NCBI GenBank assembly: GCA_031761405.1
Contig: JASEVX010000001.1
Span: forward strand, 107,769,536-107,833,535
Source of the DNA: Serripes groenlandicus
Taxonomy: Eukaryota > Mollusca > Bivalvia > Cardiida > Cardiidae
Direction of reading: 5' to 3'
Length of the DNA stretch: 64,000 bases
Under the pieces are notes generated by a model. The model did not search any database. It worked only from the letters and a program-made list of their open reading frames with translations, and had not been told where the DNA came from. Shown one piece after another: positions 54,975-64,000 of the stretch; position 1 is the stretch's first letter; the number at the start of each line of letters is the position of its first letter. A program made the position numbers and the translations under genes.

Positions 54975-55341
54975 TTAACCTTTTCCCACTATAACAAATC
55001 TGAAGCAAATGAATTTCTAAACACCTATGGACAAATCTGTTAATGAAAGTATATTTATTGAAAAACATTTTGGATAAGGACTAACGGAGACATGATCCTT
55101 ATAAGCAATTTCTCCTTTTGCCACAATGTTTTTCAAAGTCTGTTGTGTATGCTTTAACCCTTTCCCACCTGCAGACGCTTTTTGACTCATTAGCAGCAGA
55201 CAACATTTGAAAACATTGTGGCAATTTCTCCTTTGGCCACAATGTTTTCAACTTTATAATTTTATTTAACAATTATCTTTTAGGGGTATTTTTTTTAATG
55301 TGGGAAAGGGTTATAATACGTCTGCAGGTGGGAAAGGGTTT
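54975..55341 (+). mobile_element. Two adjoining TTAA-A MITE copies
   Basis: First copy starts TTAACCTTTTCCCACTATAA at 54975 and fades after GCCACAATGTTTTTCAAAG. Second spans 55154-55341: TTAACCCTTTCCCACCTGCA at the left and TGCAGGTGGGAAAGGGTTT at the right, unusually long matching termini. Its centre is shortened. Confidence 0.75.
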
Positions 55342-56172
55342 GCATTGGATATGTTTGGGGAAACAAATTATCACATCCGCAAAATCTGGAATATATATTG
55401 TGATTTTATTAATGAGTGATACAGATGTGTCAAAATCTGTTGATAATCAGGGACAGAAATAATCATTAGCATAATATAACATATCTTTATGTAGCATTAA
55501 ATATATTACATACTTATAGCATGACCAGTTTGCAGGGGCGACCCTGGATTCGGACCAGGGCCTGCGCTGGGTTGGATTTTGCTTTCGCCACCACTTTTGC
55601 CTCTTTTATTTTTTAGAAGCCATTTATTTTTCGCCACTTTAGAGAAATATTTTAGCCATTTCTTCGTCACTTTAATTTCATTTTCCAACAAAGATTTATA
55701 TGAAATCTCATCAATGGGTTCACTAATTCATTGCACTCACCCATAATTAAATAGATTTTTCCCAATCTATATAGACAAACTTACATTGTCATTTAGTCCT
55801 CAAAGGCCTGTGTCGATCGTCGAAACCAACCTCAAAAAGTGTGCCGATATATTTAATGGATCTATAATTATTAATTATCATATTTACGACCTTTTATCAA
55901 TATCTCTGAGAGTTGTTGGTCAGTCGATTTAAAGGCTAAATTAACACTTCACCACAATAAAACAAGTGTGAAATACACAAACTGTCAAAATAAAAAATAG
56001 GGCGTCGTAAAATAGTCGTAAAGTGGTCACTGGTTCCCGTCATTGTATCGAATGGTAGTGTTTTATCTGAGATTAACGGAAACAGTCACTGTATGTCGTA
56101 AATTAATTTCCCGAACACGGCGAACAGATAAATCTTGATTCTTTTTTTTATGAGTCAGAGAAAACCCTTTCG
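55342..56172. other. Intergenic, no gene seen
   Basis: A 61-codon minus-strand ORF (55506-55691) rich in K and S has no recognised domain. The rest is AT-rich. Confidence 0.3.
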
Positions 56173-56466
56173 TCACTTATTTTCGCAAATCAAGGACAAA
56201 ATTTGCAACTTTGAAATAATTTTCGCGAAAAATGACGAACAACAGTGCGGGTCCTGAGCTGGCCAATATATTATGTCGTAAAAAGACCAGCGATCGGTAG
56301 TCCATTGCTGTGTACATGTATCTGGTTCTATGTCTTGGTTGACGCCACTTTCAAAGCGGTTCTTTGTTCTTACCATGAATTCATTTATGACACTTTTCTC
56401 ACTTTCTTCAGAACTGGAGTTTTCATATTTCATTATTGCATCGATGTCATTGTCATTTGTATCCAT
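56173..56466 (-). CDS. Small divergent ORF upstream of syntenin, unknown
   Basis: 97 codons on the minus strand beginning MDTNDNDIDAIMKYENSSSE, acidic and serine-rich at the N-terminus, then FMVRTKNRFESGVNQDIEPD and a W/Y-rich part. The acidic start followed by basic sequence looks like a real N-terminus rather than noise. The ORF might continue by splicing; no good donor was seen. It starts 276 bases from the syntenin ATG in divergent orientation. It may be the first exon of an unrecognised gene or of a domesticated transposon. Confidence 0.3.
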   Translation of the reverse strand: MDTNDNDIDAIMKYENSSSEESEKSVINEFMVRTKNRFESGVNQDIEPDTCTQQWTTDRWSFYDIIYWPAQDPHCCSSFFAKIISKLQILSLICENK

Positions 56467-56742
56467 TTTAAACCAATTTCACTGTTATTTAGCTATAATC
56501 TTGTTATTAAAGCTACGAAGAAGGACGCGCAACGATTTTTAACGTCCACCCGGAACCGAATATCAGTTTAAACTTTGAAACTTATAGCCAATAAACGTAT
56601 AAACATTTAACATAATAAAAGGTTAAGACTAATACCATGGTATAATTGATTGATTTGAGTTTAACACCCTATTCAAATGGTGATATTTTAATATTTGTTT
56701 TCACATTGTATTTAAAGATCTGATAAAAAAGAAACAGTAAAC

Positions 56743-59700
56743 ATGTCGCTGTACCCATCATTAGAAGATATGAAGGTGGACCAAATGGCTCAAGTAAGTC
56801 AAAATGATTACCTCTTTTCCTCGTAAAATCAACTTTTAACGCTACTTTAAACAACTATCTATGAAAACACTGTTTAAAGAACAGATGAAATTCTCCATAA
56901 TGAGCTTTTCACACTTTCTCAAATTCACACTTTAACCCTTTCCCTCATATAGACGCTTTCTGACGCCTCTGCAGCAAACGGCTGTTTGAAAACATAGTGA
57001 CAAAAGAAGAAATTGCACAAAACATGCAATTTCTCCTTTTGCCACAATGTTTTCCACTTTCAGTCATAACTCCATTCAATTATAGAGGTTTTCTACTTTT
57101 TCACTAAATATGTTCAAAGTCGTCTGCTGCAGAATTGTCTTATGTGGAAAAGGGTTCATTTCTAAAAATTGTTAGTCCATTTGTGCAGAAACTTCTAAAT
57201 TTGACCAGTCCTAAAGTGTCATCCGGCAGTTACTTGATTAATATCAAAATAGCTTTTTATTACAATTTTTTGAATGGTGTAGGTTACAAGGTAAGGACCA
57301 TTTCATGATTTGCAGCTTAAATAATTTATAGATTATATAACCCTTTCCCACATACAACAAACATGCAGCAGACAACTTCGAAATCCAAACAAAAATATTC
57401 AACAGCTTTCTAACTGAAAGTATAAAATTTGTTAAATAAAGTTGAAAACATTGTGTCAAAAGTCTTAGTAAAAATTGATCCTTTTGAGCACAATGTTTTC
57501 ATAAGTGTCTGCTGCAGAGGAGTCAGAAAGCATCTGTCTGTGGGAAAGGGATAAATGGTATAAAGAACAAACATGTTTATATTCGCTATTTCAGGTCCAA
57601 AGACAGTATGAAGCTGGAGCGAGTCAGCCAGCAATACCACCCCTACAGTATCCCCACACAGGGGCGCCACAGGCACCACAGGCACCACCCGCATATGGGA
57701 GTGGACAGACAGGTGCCTTGTACCCTACCCTAGACGAGTACATGGGACTACAGATTACACAACAGTTTGTTCAACAAAATATGCCACAATATGTAAGTAT
57801 GTGTATAACTGACTGGTGGAACACTTTTTTTGTGTCGCTTACCTAGTCGGGGAAATAGATTGGGATCATTTTTACATTGTCTGTCCATCATGCTTCACAA
57901 ATTGGCAGGCGAAACATGTACTTCTTCAATCAATCTTGTTATTAGACATGTACCAAATGAAAACGGGCATAATGTTTATTATGGTCAAAGGGAAGCAATT
58001 CATTTTACATAGGCGACCATTGTAGCATTACGGGTTATGGTTCTTTCCCAACATCTCAATGAGGCCACAAACCTGTATTAAATCAAAGTCCATTCTTATA
58101 TATACCATTAGAGCACCAGAAACTCGGGGCTCATCCCACCATTTTTTTTAGGTATGACGTCAAATGATAGGTCACCCTATATCTCGCACTGAATTTCACT
58201 TTAAATTTCAGAAAATACAGGATGTTCTAAAAATCTCTCTGTAGGTGTCAATACAGTCAAAAAAGCAAACCCTGGTTTGGTTACAAATCACTCACAGGAT
58301 AATATAGTTTTCAAAAAAAGAATTCAACTTTCAGCAAAATCATTATTGTCCAATGGGTGACATAATCATCTGAAATTCCTGGACAAAATTGTCTGCCCGG
58401 CAAGCCGATCCGATTTACTTCCCTTTGACCTATATCAGGCTGTATAGGACTGCATGCTCAATTTACAGCAATTTCATCTCTGAAAATTTAAGGTTATTTT
58501 GGCCAAAATAATTTTACTTGAACCATGTTTTTTCTTAAATTGTTTGTATGGTGTTTTACGTCTCTTTCAATAATTTGTACATGTAATTATATAGCACATG
58601 ATGCATATATTACTTGCTGTATTGTTAGAGATTTTATATATGTAATATGGATCATATATTTCATTGCAATCAATCATTGAAAAGTATTCCAAGAATCTGC
58701 TTTTTGGTCCAATAAATAAGATTGGTGATTATACATGTATGTACATGTATCTGCAATTTAATTAACCCTTTCCCCCATAAAACATATTTACAGTGGAAAA
58801 CCTTGAAAATATTTAGGCAAAAATATTGAAAACATTTATTAACAAAAGATTAATTATTGAACAGAGTTGAAAACATTGTGGCAAAATTAGTAATTGCTTA
58901 ATATGAACAATTACTTTTTTTTTTACTACAATATTTTAAAAAGTCATTTGCTTGAATACCTCAAAATGCATTTGCAAGTTGGTTTAAAACAGTCATCATA
59001 CATATTTGATTTGGTCTTAGTATACATAATGTGCAGTTCATGTGACCTAGTTAGGTAAATAATTCTTTAATGTATATTTAACAGAGTCAGCAAGTTGCTA
59101 TTCCACAGACACGACCAAGTAACATGCAGGTGGCTCCAATCAGTGGGAACAGTGTTGGTATTGCCAGAGCAGAAATTAAGCAGGGTGTCAGAGAAGTTGT
59201 TGCCTGTAAAGATGCAGAAGGAAAGATTGGCCTTAGAATTAGGCATGTTAACAATGTGAGTATGCGTTTAATTGTTAGAAAACATTAACATTAATATATT
59301 TAACAAAGGGAAGAAAGTCAGGAAAACACTTTATATCAGTAACCCTTTCCCTCATAAAGACGCTTTCTGACGCCTCTGCAGCAGACTGCTTTTTGAAAAC
59401 ATAGTGACAAAAGAAGAAATTGCTCAAAACGAGCAATTTCTCCTTTTGCCACAATGTTTTCCACTTTTAGTCATAGGTTATCCATTCAATTATAGAGATT
59501 TTTTGACAAAATAGGTTCAAAGTCGTCTGCTGCAGAATTGTTGTATGGGGGAAAATGTTAATACTCTGATTATTAAAGAAAATTAATGATATAAAGTGTA
59601 TTCAATTTAAGGGGGATAGAGGTATTGAGTAATGATTCCTGAGTGGCATGCTTAAGCTAATCCGAGTCCACAATGTTGGTTTTCTCGTGGGACGGCTGAT

Positions 59701-62700
59701 ATGTATTCATAAAGGAATACATTGTGGAATTCTTTGTCTACTTCAGAGGTGTAAACATGTGTTTCTATCAAGGAATATATATTAAACACTTATAGAGCAC
59801 AAGAGGTTGAACTGTATTTCTAAAATATTTAAATGCTACAGAAGTCAGCAAGCTAAATATTTTAAGGCAGCAGCTAAGATGCTTAATATTTTGTGTGTTA
59901 ATTTTGTTTAATCTTTTTCCTGGTACATTGTATTAACAACATTGACGCATCTGTGCAGCAGGTGACTTTTTAAAATGATGTGTAAATCTTCAAGCAAATT
60001 TTGGTAGAAATAAAATGACAATAATTTTCATTAAAAAACATTTTTTGTAAATTCCAGGGTCTGTTTGTGGCTCTTGTTCAAAAGAATTCTCCAGCGGCCC
60101 TTGCTGGTTTGAGGTTCGGGGACCAGATAATACAGATAAATGGAGATAATGTTGCAGGCTGGGATACAGACAAAGCCCACAAAGTGTTAAAGAAAGTAAA
60201 TGGAGAGAGAATTGGTTTTGCTGTAAGAGATAGGTAAGATTGTTTTGATATGAGTCATGCTAGTGATACGTTTGCTGTCTTATGGAAGGTTTTTCAAATA
60301 TTGACAGTTCAGTGATCATCAACTTATCTCTCATTTGGTACTGAAACATAATTTGCACTGGAAAACTTTGGAAAAAAATGTTAACCTCTCCACATAAAAG
60401 AAATCCGAAGCAGACAACTTTGAAAACTAATTAATAGCAGAAACCCAGAAAATCTCTATTGAAGGTATAATTGCTTTAAAAAAATATTATGGCAAAAGGA
60501 GAAAATATTCATGATGAGCAATTTCACCTTTTGTCACAATGTTTTCAAAAGTTGTCGGCTGCAGAGGCGTCTAAAGCGTCTATAGTATATGTGGGAAAGG
60601 GTTAAAGAAGCTTCTAGACTCATTTCGGCGTGACTTGGTGCAATAGATGATGTGTGATTGTGGATAAGATGTCACCTCAGTTGATTTTGTACACCATCCA
60701 TAAAATCCTATGTTGTAGGTACCTACTAGTATCTTATTTGCATCATGGGTCTTTCAAATGTTAACACAATAGGGCATGTGGTGTGTACTGACAGATGTTT
60801 CCAGCGTGTGACTTTTGAAACAGTGTTAGAAAAGAAGGATTTGCTCCATTCACACAAATCTTACTTTTTTATAAATATTTAAACTCTTTCCAAAGTACCA
60901 AAATCAAAATATTTAATTTTTTTGATAAATGTTTGTTTTCAAAGCAGACAATTGTTATAATGGGTAAAAAAGGTTAATAACTTGATTGCCTATTAATTCC
61001 TGTTAAAATGTTCTCTATTTTTTTTACAGACCATTTGAGAGAACAATCACAATGCAGAAAGACAGTGGTGGTTATATTGGCTTTGTGTTCAAAGACGGAA
61101 AAATCAAATCATTGGTTAAAGATTCATCTGCTGCAAGAAATGGTGTTCTCACAGATCATCAACTGATTGAAGTCAATGGTCAGAATGTTGTTGGAATAAA
61201 GGTAAATACTCACTATTTGATTGGAAATATATTAACCCTTTCAAATCTACAGTAGAAGACATTGAAAACATGTAGGCATATGTATAGACAAAATCTATAA
61301 AGAAAGTATAATTATAGAATGGAAATGAACAAAAGGAGAAATAGTTTCTAATGAGCAATTGCTCCTTTATCCACAACATTTAAACTTAATTCAATGATAA
61401 TACTTTCATTTAAAGTGATTTGCTACCGTTTTGCCTATTTGTTTCAAAGTTGTCTGCCACAGATTTGTTCTATGTGGGAAAGAAACTCTTCGATATTAAT
61501 TTGTACATGCATTTGTCTTCATCACATAACGTGAACAGATAGTGTCCTACTAATTCAGCAGTATCATTAATCAACCATCATTGGTCATGTATGCCTTCTG
61601 TGATACATAAATATATTGTTATATTCTATAATTAGTAACAAGATATCTCTTGTTATCTGATAATAAGATAAGTGAAATAATCCATGCTGATGGTAGAACA
61701 ATTTTCATGACAATCATGCCTTTTGTGATTTCTTGAGTTTATTTACCATTTAATTTTTGATACGGGAATTCTGTCCCTGGCATGAAACAGGATTAATCAC
61801 AAGGGAAAATAATTCTCATAGTAAATGGTATATGGTTTATAAATTATAAATATATTGCATATATCGTCACTGAAAGTGTATGTTATTTCTTGTAATTGAA
61901 GTTAAATTTTGATAAATAGCCATATTTTTGCCTCTTTCATGGAGGAATCCGCCGTGGTCGAGTGGTTAGCATCGGAGATTTGAAACCGAGCATCCCGGGT
62001 TTAATCCCCAGTCGCTGCACAGCGGTCATGGTGGGGTGCCCTTGGGCAAGGTGCATTTCCTAGCCTATTACTGGTTTGTTTACCAAGGGATCATGAATAT
62101 GTCAACTGGGCTGTGATATAACTGAATTAATGTTGAAAACGGCGTAAAACCCCAATAAAACAAAGCCTCTTTCATGACATGAATGTGAATCGAGACATAG
62201 CCTTATGTAATGATGTAAATACATGATGTAATCGTTTTGTCATCCAGGTGACTGATTATATTGCAAGAGAATTGTTTCTCATTAGGAAGTTACATGTATG
62301 ATTTTTCTTTTCCCAGAATATAAGTATTTGCAGTATATGTAATATATCAACATAGCGTGTTATATTTTATATTTAAAAACAATCTATCTCTTGTTTCAGG
62401 ATAATCAGATCAGTGAAATCATTGATGCTGGTACTAGAACAGTCACCATCACAGTCATGCCTTCTGTGATATATGAACATATTGTCAAATGGTAAGAAGT
62501 TTAATAACTTTTAGCCCATAGGGATTGTGTCCCAGACACCATTTAACCCTTTCCCACATATAATCAATCTGAAGCAGAATACTTTGAAATTATCAAGTCC
62601 AAAATATAGAAAATCTCTTTAAATGATAATATTTTTATTGAATAAAGTTTAAATCATTGGGTTTAAATGGTGAAATTGCTCATTATGAGCAATTTCTCCT

Positions 62701-63996
62701 TTTGCCAAAATTATTTAAGAAGTCATTTGTTACAGAGGCGTCTATATGCGGGAAAGGGTTAAGCCACCTCTTGTCACCACCATGTTGTTGATGACAAGGT
62801 TAAGTGTATATAACTGCTATAAACAATCAAGCCCCAACTTTCTTGTTGTTAAACTGATGCAACTATTATATGCAACCTCTTAATTGACTTTTATCTCTTC
62901 CCACATGCAGATACTTTCCAATGCCTTTAAAGCAAGACACCTCTTGAAATCGTTGTGGCAAAAGGATAAATTGTTCACAATACTTTCTGATTTTCTATTC
63001 TTTTGCCTTGATTTGTCTTTTGCATGTTTATTGTATGTGGGAAAGTGTTAAATGTTCATGAGAAATCTGTCAATAAAGTGTAGAACTAGAATCGGTCAAG
63101 TAACCATGTTTATGTGTCAAAAATAAAAATGATGGGTGAGATTTTAAGTGTTTAACCAGTATATTTTGAGGATCGACTGATTTGAAAACATTTTATTCTG
63201 ATTAACCCTTTTCCCCATACGACAATTCTGCAGCAGACGACTTTGAACATATTCTATCAAAAAATAGAAAATCTCTTTAATTGAATGGATAACCTATGAC
63301 ATAAAGTGGAAAACATTGTGTCAAAAGGAGAAATTGCTCGATTTGAGCAATTTCTTCTTTTGTCACTATGTTTTCAAAAGGCCGTCTCTAGAAAGCGTCT
63401 ATATGAGGGAAAGGGTTAATAGAAAGGGTAGTATTGATATCAGGGTGAAAACATTGGAGGAAAATGAGAAATTTTTCATTCTAACCACTCTTTTCCAAAT
63501 GTGGATGCTTTCTGATGCCGCTGACTTTAATAAAACATTTTGGCAAACGGACAAATTGCTATATTCTTTTCAATTCTTTTCAATTCTTACAATTTCATTT
63601 ACAGAGATTGTTCATATTTTTGCATATATCTTTTCAAAGTTGTCTGCTATATTGTCATTGTTCTTCCTAAACTTTGCTCAAATCGAATTTGAGCTTCAAA
63701 CAGTTTGCATAGGTCATCAACAGTTGGACAAATTTGCCCCAACAATGCAATTGGTAAATCAATATCTCCCTTTTCCCACAATATATTAAATAATTGTCTG
63801 ATTCAAAACATACAAAGTCATTTGAATAGGGGAAAACTGTTAATAACCGTTAAGGCAATAATTTCAACAGTTAGGAATTAACTTGTATGTAATGGTTGTT
63901 TGGTTTCCGTGTATGTAATGGATGTCTGATTCCTTTTTCAGTATGGGCAACAGCATTGTGAAGAAGTTCATGGATCATTCAATTCCCGACTTGTAA
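56743..63996 (+). CDS. SDCBP: Syntenin, tandem-PDZ adaptor, complete coding sequence
   Basis: Seven coding exons: 56743-56793, 57595-57792, 59085-59255, 60058-60233, 61030-61201, 62400-62491, 63942-63996; 915 bases, 304 residues (human syntenin-1 has 298). The start [13 protein letters not shown] matches the family. The N-terminal region carries two LYPXL ALIX-binding motifs (LYPSL 3-7, LYPTL 59-63), fewer than the three of the human protein, and a P/A-rich insert. PDZ1 spans about 119-199 (KIGLRI carboxylate loop), PDZ2 about 200-280 (YIGFVF loop); the C-terminus is [14 protein letters not shown]. Syntenin binds syndecan tails and phosphoinositides at membranes and links them through ALIX to endosome and exosome formation. 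All junctions are GT-AG with matching phases. Every intron contains a TTAA-A MITE. Confidence 0.96.
56932..57158 (+). mobile_element. TTAA-A MITE, syntenin intron 1
   Basis: TTAACCCTTTCCCTCATATA at the left; right end TTATGTGGAAAAGGGTTCA (TTAA changed). Hairpin GAAATTGCACAAAACATGC. Confidence 0.88.
57337..57554 (-). mobile_element. TTAA-A MITE, second copy in syntenin intron 1
   Basis: TATAACCCTTTCCCACATAC at the left, CTGTGGGAAAGGGATAA at the right; it ends 40 bases before the exon 2 acceptor. Confidence 0.8.
57847..58761. other. Syntenin intron 2, body
   Basis: Nothing recognised by family. A block at 58105-58530 is less AT-rich (GCACCAGAAACTCGGGGCTC, GGTCACCCTATATCTCGCAC) and could be an unknown dispersed repeat. 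Confidence 0.3.
58762..58986 (-). mobile_element. TTAA-A MITE, diverged, syntenin intron 2
   Basis: TTAACCCTTTCCCCCATAAA at the left, GTTGAAAACATTGTGGCAAA and TAATTGCTTAATATGAAC inside; the right end is eroded (TTGGTTTAAAA). Confidence 0.7.
59338..59561 (+). mobile_element. TTAA-A MITE, syntenin intron 3
   Basis: GTAACCCTTTCCCTCATAAA at the left, TGGGGGAAAATGTTAA at the right. Hairpin GAAATTGCTCAAAACGAGC. Confidence 0.85.
59611..59697 (+). mobile_element. GAGCCG MITE fragment, syntenin intron 3
   Basis: GGGGGATAGAGGTATTGAGT, ATGATTCCTGA, GAGTGGCATGCTTAAGC and GTTGGTTTTCTCGTGGGACG: the right part of the family with internal deletions. Confidence 0.7.
60381..60605 (-). mobile_element. TTAA-A MITE, syntenin intron 4
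   Basis: TTAACCTCTCCACATAAAAG at the left, TATATGTGGGAAAGGGTTAA at the right, with CGGCTGCAGAGGCGTCTAAA inside. A further decayed stub ending TTAATAAC lies near 60960-60978. Confidence 0.82.
61231..61486 (-). mobile_element. TTAA-A MITE, diverged, syntenin intron 5
   Basis: TTAACCCTTTCAAATCTACA starts only 29 bases after the exon 5 end. Right end TTCTATGTGGGAAAGAAAC lacks TTAA. Confidence 0.72.
61560..61740 (+). pseudogene. Decayed copies of syntenin exon 6
   Basis: At 61659-61736 an open stretch reads [20 protein letters not shown] then PFVIS and stop, against [20 protein letters not shown] then [10 protein letters not shown] in the true exon 6. The preceding TATCTCTTGTTATCT parallels the exon 6 acceptor region TATCTCTTGTTTCAG, but the AG is lost. 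Just upstream (61562-61622) CATGTATGCCTTCTGTGATA then CATAAATATATTGTTA matches the end of exon 6. So intron 5 holds remnants of exon duplication, not usable exons. Confidence 0.8.
61942..62164 (+). mobile_element. tRNA-headed SINE, syntenin intron 5
   Basis: Head CGCCGTGGTCGAGTGGTTAG and a B-box-like CGGGTTTAATCCCC; tail GTTGAAAACGGCGTAAAACC. Perfect 12-base direct repeat GCCTCTTTCATG flanks it (61930-61941 and 62165-62176). Confidence 0.9.
62543..62762 (-). mobile_element. TTAA-A MITE, syntenin intron 6
   Basis: TTAACCCTTTCCCACATATA at the left, TATATGCGGGAAAGGGTTAA at the right; hairpin GAAATTGCTCATTATGAGC. Confidence 0.88.
62880..63051 (+). mobile_element. TTAA-A MITE, shortened, syntenin intron 6
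   Basis: TTAATTGACTTTTATCTCTTCCCACATGC region at the left, TGTATGTGGGAAAGTGTTAA at the right; the middle is reduced. Confidence 0.65.
63202..63419 (-). mobile_element. TTAA-A MITE, syntenin intron 6
   Basis: TTAACCCTTTTCCCCATACG and TATATGAGGGAAAGGGTTAA ends, both TTAA intact. Hairpin GAAATTGCTCGATTTGAGC. About 16 bases are missing near GCCGTCTCTAGAAAGC. Confidence 0.9.
63440..63845. mobile_element. TTAA-A MITE, decayed, syntenin intron 6
   Basis: AAAACATTGGAGGAAAATGA, GTGGATGCTTTCTGATGCCG, AAAGTTGTCTGCTATATTG and GGGGAAAACTGTTAA (ending about 63843). Probably two overlapping old copies; a 157-codon ORF through it is not a gene. Confidence 0.5.
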
Positions 63997-64000
63997 GCCT

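Noticed and set aside
63316..63789. 157-codon ORF before the last syntenin exon
   Set aside because: It reads through MITE copies within intron 6; splice signals of the syntenin gene explain the region.

Overview
This is a eukaryotic window, most likely from a bivalve mollusc. The genes have introns with GT-AG splice sites. There is a secreted C1q-domain gene of the kind that is expanded in bivalves. The DNA between exons is packed with tRNA-headed SINEs sharing one 3' tail, palindromic MITEs, a Tc1-like and a PIF/Harbinger element, LINE remnants, a miniature LTR element and large minisatellites. The species is an inference; no species-specific marker was recognised.

Layout. 0.4-7.1 kb (+): three-exon C1q-domain gene with an in-frame stop in exon 2; intron 1 holds a dead Tc1-like element and a LINE remnant, and intron 2 holds a deleted PIF/Harbinger element. 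7.1-15.6 kb: no convincing gene, only tandem repeats and MITEs. 15.9-17.6 kb (-): the last two exons of a coiled-coil protein I do not recognise. 17.6-34 kb: repeats, with two weak coding candidates. 34.2-49.1 kb (+): seven 3' exons of a tafazzin-like acyltransferase; its 8.1-kb third intron contains a roughly 6-kb minisatellite. 49.1-53.3 kb: two further minisatellites, a molluscan tandem repeat, a near-perfect hairpin and a LINE/SINE composite. 54.3-64.0 kb (+): a complete syntenin (PDZ adaptor) gene with a possible non-coding first exon, and a short divergent ORF of unknown nature upstream of its ATG.

The genes are unrelated in function: innate recognition (C1q), mitochondrial cardiolipin remodelling (tafazzin) and PDZ scaffolding in membrane traffic (syntenin). 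There is no operon-like logic. The main interest is the repeat biology. (1) One MITE family of about 230 bp, bounded by TTAA and CCCTTT/AAAGGG ends as in piggyBac-type elements, occurs more than 30 times and in all six syntenin introns; its inner hairpin shows paired, compensating base changes between copies. (2) Two minisatellites, including the 6-kb one, appear to be expansions of SINE 3' regions: SINE head sequence lies at one side of the array and SINE tail at the other. (3) A 388-bp LTR element with identical 140-bp LTRs sits inside the 6-kb array. (4) Syntenin intron 5 carries decayed copies of exon 6. (5) The stop-bearing C1q exon is frame-neutral and could be skipped without loss of frame.
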